DNA from: Brevifilum sp964643275
Lineage (GTDB): Bacteria; Chloroflexota; Anaerolineae; Anaerolineales; Anaerolineaceae
Direction: 5' to 3'
DNA length: 64,000 nt
Assembly: GCA_964643275.1 (NCBI GenBank)
Contig: CAZXRL010000001.1
Span: 1 to 64,000 of the forward strand
The stretch's first letter is position 1. Each line of letters begins with the position of its first letter. The translations under genes were made by a program, and so were the position numbers. Positions 33,102 through 41,969 of this stretch are shown here, one piece after another. The notes under the pieces were generated by a model that searched no databases, was not told where the DNA came from, and worked only from the letters and a program-made list of their open reading frames with translations.

Positions 33102-33497
33102 ATGATTAATGCCATCATCCGAGGCAGCCTTGGCAGTTTCAGTGAAGCCTTACTGGATTTTTATCTCAACAATGCCCTCTGGATCAATTTTCTGGTTCTG
33201 GCTTACGCGCTGATCATTTTCATATCAAAACATGCCAATCAAAAGATCAGTCAGGCTGTCAAGCAATCATTGATCGAGAAATATGGGCTTGAGATCGCGC
33301 AAAAAAATGAACGCTGGTTTATCAAGACCCTGGAAAGAGACAACATCGACTGGCAGGCGATCTCCCGGCAAACCTGGATTCCCATCATATCAAAAAAAGG
33401 TTCCTGGGGATTTCGCATCAAGAATGCTGACACTTTGAAAACGATATATACCCCTCAGGCGATCAAAGCCTTGTTTCAGGCTGATCCTCATGATTAG
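33102..33497 (+). CDS. Small single-pass membrane protein of unknown function
   Basis: A 131-residue protein with one clear membrane segment (WINFLVLAYALIIFISKHA, about residues 27-45) followed by a basic soluble part of about 85 residues. A GAGAGG ribosome-binding site precedes the ATG. I do not recognise the family. It follows the terminator of the PTS operon, so it is probably expressed separately or by readthrough. The pairing with that operon may be accidental. It converges on rpsU. Confidence 0.6.
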   Translation: MINAIIRGSLGSFSEALLDFYLNNALWINFLVLAYALIIFISKHANQKISQAVKQSLIEKYGLEIAQKNERWFIKTLERDNIDWQAISRQTWIPIISKKGSWGFRIKNADTLKTIYTPQAIKALFQADPHD

Positions 33498-33559
33498 AAC
33501 TAAAAACTGTTTAGGAATGTTTGGGGGAAATAAATCAATCCTGACCGATTGATATTGAT

Positions 33560-33745
33560 TCAGAAGTTTCTTTTTTGGGCTTTGCGGATAGCCTTCTTTT
33601 TAGCGATCCGGCGCTGCTCACTCTTTGAAATAAAGAAGCGGCGTTTGCGATTCTCAGAAAGGACCTTTGATCGGGTCACTTTTTTACGAAACCGCCGCAT
33701 TAGCTGGCTGATCGATTCGTTATTTCGCTTTTCAACTTTTACCAA
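33560..33745 (-). CDS. rpsU: Ribosomal protein S21
   Basis: A 61-residue highly basic protein of the small ribosomal subunit. NESISQLMRRFRKKVTRSKVL, then ENRKRRFFISKSEQRRIAKKKA, match bS21 (NES..ALRRFKRKV, RRRYEKPSEKRRR). The leader has AGGAGGTG ahead of the ATG. It is a single gene between a membrane protein and a radical SAM gene. Base use is ordinary. Confidence 0.92.
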   Translation of the reverse strand: MVKVEKRNNESISQLMRRFRKKVTRSKVLSENRKRRFFISKSEQRRIAKKKAIRKAQKRNF

Positions 33746-33978
33746 ACTTCATTCACCTCCTTGATTCGCACCCGGAGAAAATGCCATATTCGGTCATCAA
33801 CCAGCTTACGGTCAGGATTGAAAGCGTTAACACGCAAAAAAGCTGTTGATAACCTCTCGTAGACAGCAACTCATATAGGGCTTATTTGGTTCTCAGAGCC
33901 CGATCACCAATAATATGTGGAAAAATAAACCAGGTTGGAACCGCTGGAATTATACCTGCTGGAAATTGTAACTGCAAA

Positions 33979-34746
33979 TTATGCCTGCCAGTATGCTTCG
34001 ACCTGCAACCCAAAACGGTTACTCAGGTCTGCTTTAATCGTCTTGAGACGTTTTGGTGTGACACAGATCACAGATCCATCAGCTGCTGGTCGCTCGGTGG
34101 AATAGATCTGAACACTGGAAGGACGCAGCCTGCTCAAAACTACGGCCCATGCCTCATAAGCGTCTCCATGGATATTGGATACTATGCCATCAATCAGAAC
34201 ACTCTGGACCATGAGGTCTGGTAAAGCTTGGAGGCCTTCGATGATTTCATTTAAATGCAGGCCAGTGACAGGTTGATTAATTGCATAAAAAGTATTTTCG
34301 TCACCCGCATCAAGTTTCATCAAAGGCACATCGATCATCTGCAAAGCTCTTCTGATCTGTGGATCTGTCACCCGGGATGAATTTGACAAAATGGCCAGCC
34401 GCACCTCGGGACGGAGGCGATCTTTGATTCTTTTGACACCTTCAACAATTTCACAAAATTCTGGATGGATGGTCGGCTCACCATTTCCAGAAAAGGTCAG
34501 ATAATCCAATGATCGGGGTTTCTTCAAAGCCTTCTCCACAGCCTGAAATACTTCGCTTGAGGTCGGCAAGATTGAACGATTCGGTGTACTGGTTAACGAC
34601 CTTGTTCTCCCATACTGACAATAAACACAATCAAATGAACACACCTTTTTACCAGAGGGTAACAAATTAATCCCTAATGAACGGCCCAACCTTCGAGAGA
34701 GAATCGGACCATAGATGATTCCTGACTGAAAGGGGATGCCCGACAT
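33979..34746 (-). CDS. Radical SAM protein, COG0731-like
   Basis: A 255-residue radical SAM enzyme. The cluster-binding CxxxCxxC is CSFDCVYCQYG, after the typical start GIIYGPILSRRLGRSLGINLLP. TFSGNGEPTIHPEF is the glycine-rich SAM contact. The family is related to wyosine-base synthases, but bacterial members lack an assigned reaction. It is divergent from the two-component system. Confidence 0.85.
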   Translation of the reverse strand: MSGIPFQSGIIYGPILSRRLGRSLGINLLPSGKKVCSFDCVYCQYGRTRSLTSTPNRSILPTSSEVFQAVEKALKKPRSLDYLTFSGNGEPTIHPEFCEIVEGVKRIKDRLRPEVRLAILSNSSRVTDPQIRRALQMIDVPLMKLDAGDENTFYAINQPVTGLHLNEIIEGLQALPDLMVQSVLIDGIVSNIHGDAYEAWAVVLSRLRPSSVQIYSTERPAADGSVICVTPKRLKTIKADLSNRFGLQVEAYWQA

Positions 34747-34928
34747 TCATTTTCCTTTCTCAAGGTACGCTGTTTCATTAATTATACAGGGATCTGAGCC
34801 CCTTCGCTTAAACCACTTCTTTATCATTTCTGAATAAGTATCCGATAAGGTTGACTCATTAAGGAGACAATCAATCTTCAAACATGTATAATTCAAACGC
34901 AGCGTTTATTAAGGAACAAGATTTTGCC

Positions 34929-35624
34929 ATGGAAGACAAACTGATCTTAATCGTTGATGACAAGTTCTCAGTTACCCGTTTGATTGCGGAGTATCTTGAG
35001 TCAAAAGGGTTCCGAACGATAGCAGCGCCAAACGGTGTTCAAGCCCTGACGGAAGCCAGGATAAATCATCCCGATCTGATCCTCCTTGACATTATGATGC
35101 CGCATATGGATGGCTATGAATTTATCAGAACTTTTCGCAAAGAGAATTCCTCCCCTATCATTGTCCTGACGGCAAAAGTTGATGAGACCGACAAGGTGAT
35201 GGGGTTGTCAATCGGCGCGGATGATTATGTGACGAAACCGTTCAGCATGGCAGAGCTGGCGGCGAGAATCGAGGCCATCCTCAGGCGGGTTGATCAACCC
35301 GTCACAGATATTCAAATGCTCCAATTTGGTTCCTTAAAAATCTACCCCGAGCAATTCCTCGTATTCATTCAGGATAAAGAAATCAAACTGACCCCTATGG
35401 AATTCAAGCTGCTGTTGACCCTTGCAAGCCATCCAGGCCGTGTGTTCACCCGCGAACAGTTACTCAGCGAAACGATGGGAGCTTCCTTTAATGCCTTGGA
35501 AAAGACTATCACCGTGCACATCCGTAACCTCAGGGTTAAAATCGAGCCGGATCCTGCCTGCCCTATCTTCGTGCAAACAGTCTTTGGTGTTGGCTATAAG
35601 TTAAATAATGGGCTGAAGACATGA
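34929..35624 (+). CDS. OmpR-family response regulator
   Basis: A 231-residue DNA-binding response regulator. The receiver domain has LILIVDDKFSV, the phospho-acceptor Asp in DLILLDIMMPHMDGYEF, and the Thr/Lys pair in IVLTAKVDE and DDYVTKPF. The winged-helix output domain follows with LTPMEFKLLLTLASHPGRVF and VHIRNLRVKIEPDP. I choose ATG 34929 since AAGGAA lies about 12 bases upstream and it starts just before the receiver. ATG 34884, 15 codons earlier, is an alternative. The kinase gene overlaps its stop by four bases. Confidence 0.92.
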   Translation: MEDKLILIVDDKFSVTRLIAEYLESKGFRTIAAPNGVQALTEARINHPDLILLDIMMPHMDGYEFIRTFRKENSSPIIVLTAKVDETDKVMGLSIGADDYVTKPFSMAELAARIEAILRRVDQPVTDIQMLQFGSLKIYPEQFLVFIQDKEIKLTPMEFKLLLTLASHPGRVFTREQLLSETMGASFNALEKTITVHIRNLRVKIEPDPACPIFVQTVFGVGYKLNNGLKT

Positions 35625-36979
35625 AGTCCCTGTCCATTCGGATAAAATTCATCCTTGCCTTTATGGCTGCTGGGCTTGCCGCTATCGCACTGGTGGGAAT
35701 CTTTACATCCGCCGTGTCAAACCAACAATTTCAGAATCTGGTTCTTGATCGTTTGATCGCAGAAATTTCCGGTTTCGTAACGGAGTATTATGCAACCCAT
35801 GGATCATTGTACGGGATTGAACACCAGTTTCGTTCAGCTCAACAAAACGCCGCTTCCGGATTCGAGAATATGTTTCGATCAGGCATCATTCTCGTCCTAC
35901 CCGACCGATGGATTGTATTAGGAGATGAAAATCGCCCTGCCGGGACTTACATTTCATCCGCTGACTTTCGAGACGCAAATGAAGTTATTTATAATGACGA
36001 GATCATCGCTTATCTGGTGACATTCAATCCGCCTTTCCAACCCAACCCTCAGGAAGCACGATTTTTGGAACGTACCAACAGGGCGTTGATTTATGCAAGT
36101 CTGATTGCGGTTTTATTGGCAATTATTCTGGGGCTGATCTTCACACAAGCATTACTTAAACCTCTGGCCAACCTCAACACTGCCATCAGCAATATGAAAA
36201 ATGGCGAGTTACGACAGGCTGTACCTGAGACATCTGATGATGAACTAGGAGAAGTTATTATTGGATTCAACCAGATGAGTACAGCCTTGGCCGAAGCCAA
36301 TTCTCGCAGGGATCAGATGACTGCCGATATCGCACACGAACTCCGCAGCCCATTGACGGTTATCAATGGTTATCTTGAAGCGATGCAAGACGGGTCCTTG
36401 GAAGTAACCCAGCAGAGGCTATCCTTTATCCAAAATGAAGTCAATCAGCTAAACCGTTTGGTTGATGATCTACGCACCCTTGCTCTCGCTGATGCAGGTG
36501 AACTCGAGATCAATAAAGAAGCCATTAGTCTTCAAGCGATATTCACATATCTGGAAAACGCCCACATCCTGCAAGCAAATTCTAAAAGCATTGAATTGCT
36601 GTTTGAAAAAGAACCTTCCGCTGAGAGGATTTTCGCCGATGAGGGCCGGATTATTCAAGTCTTATCTAACCTGATCACCAATGCTATCCGCCATACACCA
36701 GAGGGAGGAAGTGTAACGATAAAGGGTTATCAACATAATAAGGATATTTCTATTGATGTCGCTGACACAGGCGAAGGCATCTCGGCACAGGATTTGGACT
36801 TGGTCTTTGACCGTTTTTATCGCGGCGACACATCCCGTCTCTCCACCAGCGGAGAATCCGGGTTAGGTCTCAGTATTACAAAAGCTATTGTAGAAGCACA
36901 TGGGGGAACGATCGATGTAAAAAGCAAAGTCGGTGAGGGGACAACTTTCACGGTCACATTACCTCATAAACCGACCTAA
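35621..36979 (+). CDS. Sensor histidine kinase
   Basis: A 452-residue membrane kinase, partner of the preceding regulator. A first membrane helix (about 8-30) and a second (about 150-177) bracket an outside sensor region of about 120 residues with no domain I recognise. A HAMP linker follows, then the phospho-accepting His239 in ADIAHELRSPLTVINGYLE. The ATPase part shows LITNAIRHTPEGG (N box), VADTGEGIS (G1) and GESGLGLSITKAIV (G2). The signal is unknown. Confidence 0.93.
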   Translation: MKSLSIRIKFILAFMAAGLAAIALVGIFTSAVSNQQFQNLVLDRLIAEISGFVTEYYATHGSLYGIEHQFRSAQQNAASGFENMFRSGIILVLPDRWIVLGDENRPAGTYISSADFRDANEVIYNDEIIAYLVTFNPPFQPNPQEARFLERTNRALIYASLIAVLLAIILGLIFTQALLKPLANLNTAISNMKNGELRQAVPETSDDELGEVIIGFNQMSTALAEANSRRDQMTADIAHELRSPLTVINGYLEAMQDGSLEVTQQRLSFIQNEVNQLNRLVDDLRTLALADAGELEINKEAISLQAIFTYLENAHILQANSKSIELLFEKEPSAERIFADEGRIIQVLSNLITNAIRHTPEGGSVTIKGYQHNKDISIDVADTGEGISAQDLDLVFDRFYRGDTSRLSTSGESGLGLSITKAIVEAHGGTIDVKSKVGEGTTFTVTLPHKPT

Positions 36980-37060
36980 CTCATTATTCTTGATACCATC
37001 TGGCCGATTATGCCTGCGGCCCTTTTCCTGCCTGCCAATAGATAGAGTTTAAAAACAAAA

Positions 37061-37084
37061 GAAGGCCAACGATCAATGGCCTTC
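37061..37084 (-). terminator. Terminator of the sigma factor gene
   Basis: GAAGGCCA (37061-37068) pairs perfectly with TGGCCTTC (37077-37084). On the minus strand the hairpin is followed by TTTTGTTTTT, so it ends the leftward sigma-factor transcript. Confidence 0.85.
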
Positions 37085-37108
37085 TCATTACATTTTGTGT
37101 CACACAGG

Positions 37109-38149
37109 TTAGAGATAGGTTCTCAATTTGCTCTGGTTCTGTGGGCTGCGAAGTTTTCTTAGCGCTTTCTGCTGGATCTGGCGGATTCGTTCACGGGTTA
37201 CGCCAAAGATTTCTCCCAATTCCTTCAAGGTGTGGCTTCGATTGCCTTCGAGACCGAAGCGCAGTTTGATAATACTCGCCTCACGTTCTGACAACTCACC
37301 CAGGGCACTACCGATATCCTCTTCCAGCAGCGTTTGTTGAACAGAATTGAAAGGAAGTACCGCATTTTCGTTTTCGACGAAATGCAATAACTCGCTCTCA
37401 CCTTCCTCGCCCACAGGCTGATCTAATGAGATTGGCAGCCGGGCATAATGAATCAGCTGTCGAAGCTCTTCAGGACTTTGATCCACATGTTCGGAAATTT
37501 CCTCCAGTGAGGGTTGCCGGCCCAGGTTTTGGGAGAGTTCGCGGGTGACGTGACGGACTTTACGCAGCCGATTACTCAGATAATTCGGCAGGCGAATCGT
37601 ACGCTCCTTCTGGTTAAGGAACCGAAGTACAGACCGTCGGATCCACCAGGTTGCGTAAGTGCTGAACCGGTTTCCGCGAGAATAATCGAACTTATCCACT
37701 GCCCGGATCAAACCGACATTCCCTGCCTGAATCAAGTCCAAGAACGAAGATCCATATCGCCGATATTTCTTTGCAATGCTGACGACCAGCCGGATATTCG
37801 CTTTGATAAGATATTCACGAGCTTCCTTACCCTCACGGATCAGGCGCATAACCTCATCGATATCCTCAATTTCACCGTCGCTTTCACTCATGGTCTGGCG
37901 TGCATGCCGCCCTGCTTCCATCTTTTTGGCTAATGAAATTTCTTCCTCTTTGGTTAAAAGAGGGACCCGACTCATTTCGTTAAGGTATAAACTTACCGAA
38001 TCATCTGACGTGATACCGGTATGGTCGGAAAGATGTTCTTCATATGTCATTTCGTTCTCATCCGAATCGGTATCCGCTTCAGCGAGAAAACTTGAGAGGT
38101 TTTCATCAGCGACCATTTCTTCAGATTGTTTCGTATTTTTTGTCATCAT
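37109..38149 (-). CDS. Sigma-70-family RNA polymerase sigma factor
   Basis: A 346-residue primary-type sigma factor. Region 1.2 is SVSLYLNEMSRVPLLTKEEE. Region 2 includes ANIRLVVSIAKKYRRYGSSF, LDLIQAGNVGLIRAVDKFDY and YATWWIRRSVLRFLNQKERT. Region 4 has SIIKLRFGLEG and the helix-turn-helix TLKELGEIFGVTRERIRQIQ. The acidic 50-residue N-terminus is shorter than region 1.1 of a full RpoD, so it could be the housekeeping factor or a close secondary one. AGGAG precedes the ATG. Confidence 0.92.
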   Translation of the reverse strand: MMTKNTKQSEEMVADENLSSFLAEADTDSDENEMTYEEHLSDHTGITSDDSVSLYLNEMSRVPLLTKEEEISLAKKMEAGRHARQTMSESDGEIEDIDEVMRLIREGKEAREYLIKANIRLVVSIAKKYRRYGSSFLDLIQAGNVGLIRAVDKFDYSRGNRFSTYATWWIRRSVLRFLNQKERTIRLPNYLSNRLRKVRHVTRELSQNLGRQPSLEEISEHVDQSPEELRQLIHYARLPISLDQPVGEEGESELLHFVENENAVLPFNSVQQTLLEEDIGSALGELSEREASIIKLRFGLEGNRSHTLKELGEIFGVTRERIRQIQQKALRKLRSPQNQSKLRTYL

Positions 38150-38541
38150 ATTTTTTTACTCCTGATTGTTTTTCTACAAAATTGGATAATCAATTCTAGA
38201 AAAACGCGATAAAAAAGCCCTTGACATGATATCCATTGGGTCAATGGGCTTCACTTTGTATTCAATACTCCAGAGGAGAGATATCAATTGAGTTTCTTTC
38301 TTCATATTATATCTCAGTTTCATGGTTACTATAGCATCCTAATGTTAATATTTGATAAACATTTATAATATATCTGATGAATTACTTGTCCTTCGGTTAC
38401 ATTAACGCACATCGCATGACAGAAGTTCCATCAAAATGCTGAAGGCAAACGATGAATATAGCCCAATAATGCCGTAATGGTGGTTCTTAGGTTGGCGGGT
38501 ATTAAATTAAAAATAATTTCTATTAAGTATGCGCTTTCGAC
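38150..38541. other. Leader and spacer between AmrS and the sigma factor gene
   Basis: No gene is visible in these 392 bases. The stretch is AT-rich, holds the terminator-like hairpin at 38211-38251, and must contain the sigma-factor promoter. A minus-strand TATAAT (near 38310) is a candidate -10 box but lacks a good -35. Confidence 0.45.
38211..38251 (-). terminator. Terminator or attenuator upstream of the sigma factor gene
   Basis: AAGCCCTTGAC (38215-38225) pairs with GTCAATGGGCTT (38240-38251) with one bulge. On the minus strand it is followed by TTTTTT. It lies 60 bases before the sigma-factor start, so it either terminates AmrS transcripts or acts as an attenuator in the sigma leader. 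Confidence 0.75.
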
Positions 38542-39600
38542 CTAAAAGAAGGAATTCCTTGACTGATGCTGGGCAATACCTGCCCCATCCAGCTTGGTTC
38601 CGCAATTCAGACATAATCCATCCTCATCAAGGCCAACGACTCGAACAGAATATCCGTTCCGGGAAATCAGAACCTTACCGCAATTCTTGCAAGAGGTGTC
38701 AGAATGACCGCTAACGTTACCCAGGTAGACATAAGCTAACCCCACATCTTCAGCCATGGCTTTCGTTTCACTAAGGATGGAAATTTCAGTCGGTTCACAA
38801 TCGGTCTTTTTATATTGCGGATAAAACCGGCTCAGGTGCCATGGCGTTTCAGGACCAAGGTCTTCATAGATAAAGGTCGCCAATTGCCTTAGCTCTTCTG
38901 GATCATCATTCACGCCGGGGATGATCAATGTCGTAATTTCCAACCAAATCCCCAAAGCCTTCATCAGTTTGCAATTTTCCAAAACCGGCTCCAGCCGCCC
39001 ACCCATCAGACGCCGATAAGGCCCATCGGTAAAGGCCTTGATGTCAACATTGGCAGCATCCAAATAAGGTGCATAGGTTTTCAACATCTCCGGGGTCATG
39101 AATCCATTGGTAACGAAGATATTCTTGATCCCCTCATCTTTAGCCAGCTTTGAAACATCATAGGCATATTCAAAGAAAATTGTCGGCTCAGTATAAGTAT
39201 AGGCAATTACCTGACAGCGGTTCCTTTTCGCTTGCTCAACAACCCGCTCAGGAAAAACGCGTTGCGACTGAGGCATCGCCATCTCACGCGGCATTTGTGA
39301 GATCTGCCAGTTCTGGCACCAGTCACAACGGAAGTTGCACCCTGGCGTGGCAATCGAATAGGCGCGGGATCCGGGCAGAAAATGATAGAGCGGTTTTTTC
39401 TCGATTGGGTCTACATTTTGAGAAATCAAATTACCATATACAAGCGTATATAGTTTTCCGTCCCTGTTCTCCCTGACTCGACATAAACCCCGTGCGCCTT
39501 CTTCAATCACGCAGCGATGGGCACAAAGCCCACATCGGACACAGTTTTTCTCAAGTTCGTCATATAATTGAGCTTCATGAAGCATAGATGGACTTTCCAA
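38542..39600 (-). CDS. amrS: AmmeMemoRadiSam-type radical SAM enzyme (AmrS)
   Basis: A 352-residue radical SAM protein. The cluster motif is CNFRCDWCQNWQIS. An N-terminal four-Cys region reads CVRCGLCAHRCVIEEGARGL, then CRV. YGNLISQNVDPIEKKPLYHF is the family hallmark. A C-terminal zinc-like pair follows (CKNCGKVL and CLNCGTKL). The usual partners AmmeMemoRadiSam A and B are not beside it. The reaction is not assigned for the family. The gene is single and divergent from the nitrilase. Confidence 0.9.
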   Translation of the reverse strand: MESPSMLHEAQLYDELEKNCVRCGLCAHRCVIEEGARGLCRVRENRDGKLYTLVYGNLISQNVDPIEKKPLYHFLPGSRAYSIATPGCNFRCDWCQNWQISQMPREMAMPQSQRVFPERVVEQAKRNRCQVIAYTYTEPTIFFEYAYDVSKLAKDEGIKNIFVTNGFMTPEMLKTYAPYLDAANVDIKAFTDGPYRRLMGGRLEPVLENCKLMKALGIWLEITTLIIPGVNDDPEELRQLATFIYEDLGPETPWHLSRFYPQYKKTDCEPTEISILSETKAMAEDVGLAYVYLGNVSGHSDTSCKNCGKVLISRNGYSVRVVGLDEDGLCLNCGTKLDGAGIAQHQSRNSFF

Positions 39601-39672
39601 AAATGATGTGCTTACTTTAATGATATTCGATTCAATCCGTCAATTCAACCTGGCTTTACCCATCAGGAGTTT

Positions 39673-40473
39673 ATGATGTCATTTCAAATCGCAATGGTGC
39701 AATTTGCACCTGTCCGGAAAAATATTAGTGCCAACATCCGATCAATTCAGAACCTCCTTCACGGAGTCCGGGCGGACTTAATCGTCCTTCCTGAATTGGC
39801 GAACAGCGGTTATTTATATAACGGTAAAAACGCACTTAGGGGTATTGCTGAAGAATCGGATGGTAAAGGCCCGTTCCTTTCCGCAATTCAGGACCTGGCC
39901 ACCGCGTCCAACGCAGTTATTGTTACAGGTTACGCAGAGAGGGCTGGGCAAGACCTCTTCAATTCTGCAGCAGCTGTCTCACCCGAGGGAGTGCTGGTCA
40001 ACTACCGGAAAACACATCTCTATAACACAGAATCTGACCTGTTTTCCAAAGGTGACACCGGATTTGTCACGTTTTCCTGGCGTGATGTGGAAATTGGGAT
40101 CATGATTTGCTTCGACTGGATATTTCCGGAATCCGTCCGGACACTATCCCTGGCCGGCGCACAGATCATCGCTCATCCTGCGAACCTGGTACTCCCCTAT
40201 TGTCAGGATGCAATGATCACTCGCTCGATTGAGAATCGTGTTTTTACGATCACGGCCAATCGGACTGGCCACGAAAAATTGAGAGGTGCCAGGCTGACTT
40301 TCACCGGTAAATCTCAAATGACAAGCCCAAAAGGAGAAATCCTGTTTAGAGGACCGAAACAAAAGTCCACAGTCCACATCACGGAAATCGATCCAAAAGA
40401 TGCGCTGGATAAACTTGTATCTAAAAAGAATAATATTTTCGCAGACCGCAGACCAGAACTCTATGACCTGTAG
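39673..40473 (+). CDS. Carbon-nitrogen hydrolase (nitrilase superfamily)
   Basis: A 266-residue amidase-like enzyme. The catalytic triad is visible: Glu in LIVLPELANSGYLY, Lys in YRKTHLYNTES and Cys in GIMICFDWIFPES. The second Glu region and ENRVFTITANRTG are also typical. It hydrolyses an amide or nitrile bond; the substrate is unknown (omega-amidase or N-carbamoyl amidase types are possible). Two adjacent ATGs (39673, 39676) follow CAGGAG; the first is given. A terminator follows the stop. Confidence 0.9.
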   Translation: MMSFQIAMVQFAPVRKNISANIRSIQNLLHGVRADLIVLPELANSGYLYNGKNALRGIAEESDGKGPFLSAIQDLATASNAVIVTGYAERAGQDLFNSAAAVSPEGVLVNYRKTHLYNTESDLFSKGDTGFVTFSWRDVEIGIMICFDWIFPESVRTLSLAGAQIIAHPANLVLPYCQDAMITRSIENRVFTITANRTGHEKLRGARLTFTGKSQMTSPKGEILFRGPKQKSTVHITEIDPKDALDKLVSKKNNIFADRRPELYDL

Positions 40474-40495
40474 AAAACCGTGCGAGTTAATCAGA

Positions 40496-40526
40496 AAAGA
40501 GCCGGCGCTTTTTGAACCGGCTCTTT
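40496..40526 (+). terminator. Bidirectional-looking terminator
   Basis: AAAGAGCCGG (40496-40505) pairs perfectly with CCGGCTCTTT (40517-40526), between convergent stops of the nitrilase and the phosphoglycerate mutase genes. Confidence 0.8.
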
Positions 40527-40543
40527 GAGTTATGCCAACAAAA

Positions 40544-41755
40544 TCACGCGCCAAATTTCTCTAACCTGCCTGCATATGCAAGCGCGAGGGGCATCAATTC
40601 ATAGGCCGGGAAACGCACGCCCAACCCGCCCTGCAGACAGGCGCGTTCACCGAAACTGCTGACGCCATCCGGCCGGCAGGTCCTGGCATGCAGCAAAACA
40701 GGGACAGGATGCCAGCTATGCTTTTTCATGACACAGGGTGTACTGTGATCACCTGTGATGATCAAAACCGACGGGTCGAGTGCCAGAATCCTCGGGATGA
40801 GCGCGTCCACTTTTTCGATTTCTTCCACTTTCTTCTCAAAATTACCATCTTCACCAAAACTGTCTGTCTTCTTGATGTGGACAAAGAAGAAATCATACTT
40901 GTCCCAGTTGGCTTCCAAAAGATCTATTTCTTCATCATAGTCGTGGGCTGCCGGCGGGCTGTCCATACCTACAAGCTTTGCCACACCTCGGTACATGGGG
41001 TACATGGCAATCGCAATTGATTTTAATCCAAAGGCTTCCGGGAATTTGGGCCAGTCGGGAATTTGGGCAAAACCACGTAACACCAGCATATTCGCAGGGT
41101 GCTCATCCGCCAGGATCGTTCCAGCCTGCCTTACAAATTCCTGAACAATCTCAGCCGCTTTTGCCGAATCCGGATTTAGTGCTTTTGCAAGCAGCGGTTT
41201 TTCTCCAACGACCTGGGGATCCGTTTCTGCAATCACCGCACGCAAGCCTTCTCCTCTGATCACAAGTAAAAATCGGTATTCCTTCACCGGGCGGAGGAAA
41301 ACTTCTACGCCGGGAATACTGACCTTCTCATTGAGCAGTGCGCAAAGCCGTTCACCTGCCTCAGTCGAAATCCTGCCTGCCCGCCGATCTGTAATCCGGC
41401 CATCCTCATCCACCGTGCAGAAATTACCACGGGCAGCGACATCGTCATCTCTCAAATCAAAATTGATTCCCAAAGCGGAAAGGGCTCCGCGGCCGACAAC
41501 ATACTTCAGAGGATCATAGCCAAACAAGGAAAGATGAGCCGGCCCGCTCCCCGGTGTTATCCCCACTCTGATCCCCTCATGCAATCCCAGCTCACTGGTT
41601 TCTGCCAGCCTGTCCATATTCGGCGTATTGGCAGCTTCCAGCTCCGTCTTTCCACCCGGTTCCATGGGCAAGCCGCCAAGGCCATCCATAACCAGTAACA
41701 CGATTTTTTCTTTATTACCGCTGATTAATAGCGGTTTAAGTACATCGAAATCCAT
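40544..41755 (-). CDS. apgM: Archaeal-type cofactor-independent phosphoglycerate mutase
   Basis: A 403-residue ApgM, which interconverts 3- and 2-phosphoglycerate. It belongs to the alkaline phosphatase fold, and the metal-binding parts are VLLVMDGLGGLP, TPNMDRLAE, GSGPAHLSLFGYDP with the catalytic Ser region, HIKKTDSFGEDGNFEKK and ITGDHSTPCVMKKHSWHPV. The length fits the archaeal/Chloroflexota form rather than the 510-residue GpmI. It has its own start with AAAGAAAT ahead of the ATG and no operon partner. Confidence 0.93.
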   Translation of the reverse strand: MDFDVLKPLLISGNKEKIVLLVMDGLGGLPMEPGGKTELEAANTPNMDRLAETSELGLHEGIRVGITPGSGPAHLSLFGYDPLKYVVGRGALSALGINFDLRDDDVAARGNFCTVDEDGRITDRRAGRISTEAGERLCALLNEKVSIPGVEVFLRPVKEYRFLLVIRGEGLRAVIAETDPQVVGEKPLLAKALNPDSAKAAEIVQEFVRQAGTILADEHPANMLVLRGFAQIPDWPKFPEAFGLKSIAIAMYPMYRGVAKLVGMDSPPAAHDYDEEIDLLEANWDKYDFFFVHIKKTDSFGEDGNFEKKVEEIEKVDALIPRILALDPSVLIITGDHSTPCVMKKHSWHPVPVLLHARTCRPDGVSSFGERACLQGGLGVRFPAYELMPLALAYAGRLEKFGA

Positions 41756-41909
41756 TTCTTTTTCTCCGTTCGCTTATAACCGTTAGACTTTGATTGATCC
41801 ATACAGATTAGTATTATAAACCGTCTTCACTATTATTGAAGAGTCCATCTTCGGGAACTTGGAAAACCTGTATCCTTAAAGACTCGTCAATTACAAAAAT
41901 TCTCCCGGG

Positions 41910-41938
41910 TTGACAATTGTTAGATTTAAACCTATGGA
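41910..41938 (+). promoter_or_regulatory. Probable promoter of the sortase-like lipoprotein gene
   Basis: TTGACA (41910-41915) with TATGGA (41933-41938) at 17 bases. The -35 is consensus and the -10 is weak. The start codon follows at 41970. Confidence 0.5.
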
Positions 41939-41969
41939 CAGATTGCCTGTCAAAGCTTAACATTACTGC

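Noticed and set aside
33746..33978. A tRNA or small RNA in the gap upstream of rpsU
   Set aside because: No cloverleaf, no T-loop GTTCRA sequence and no strong hairpin with a T-run were seen.
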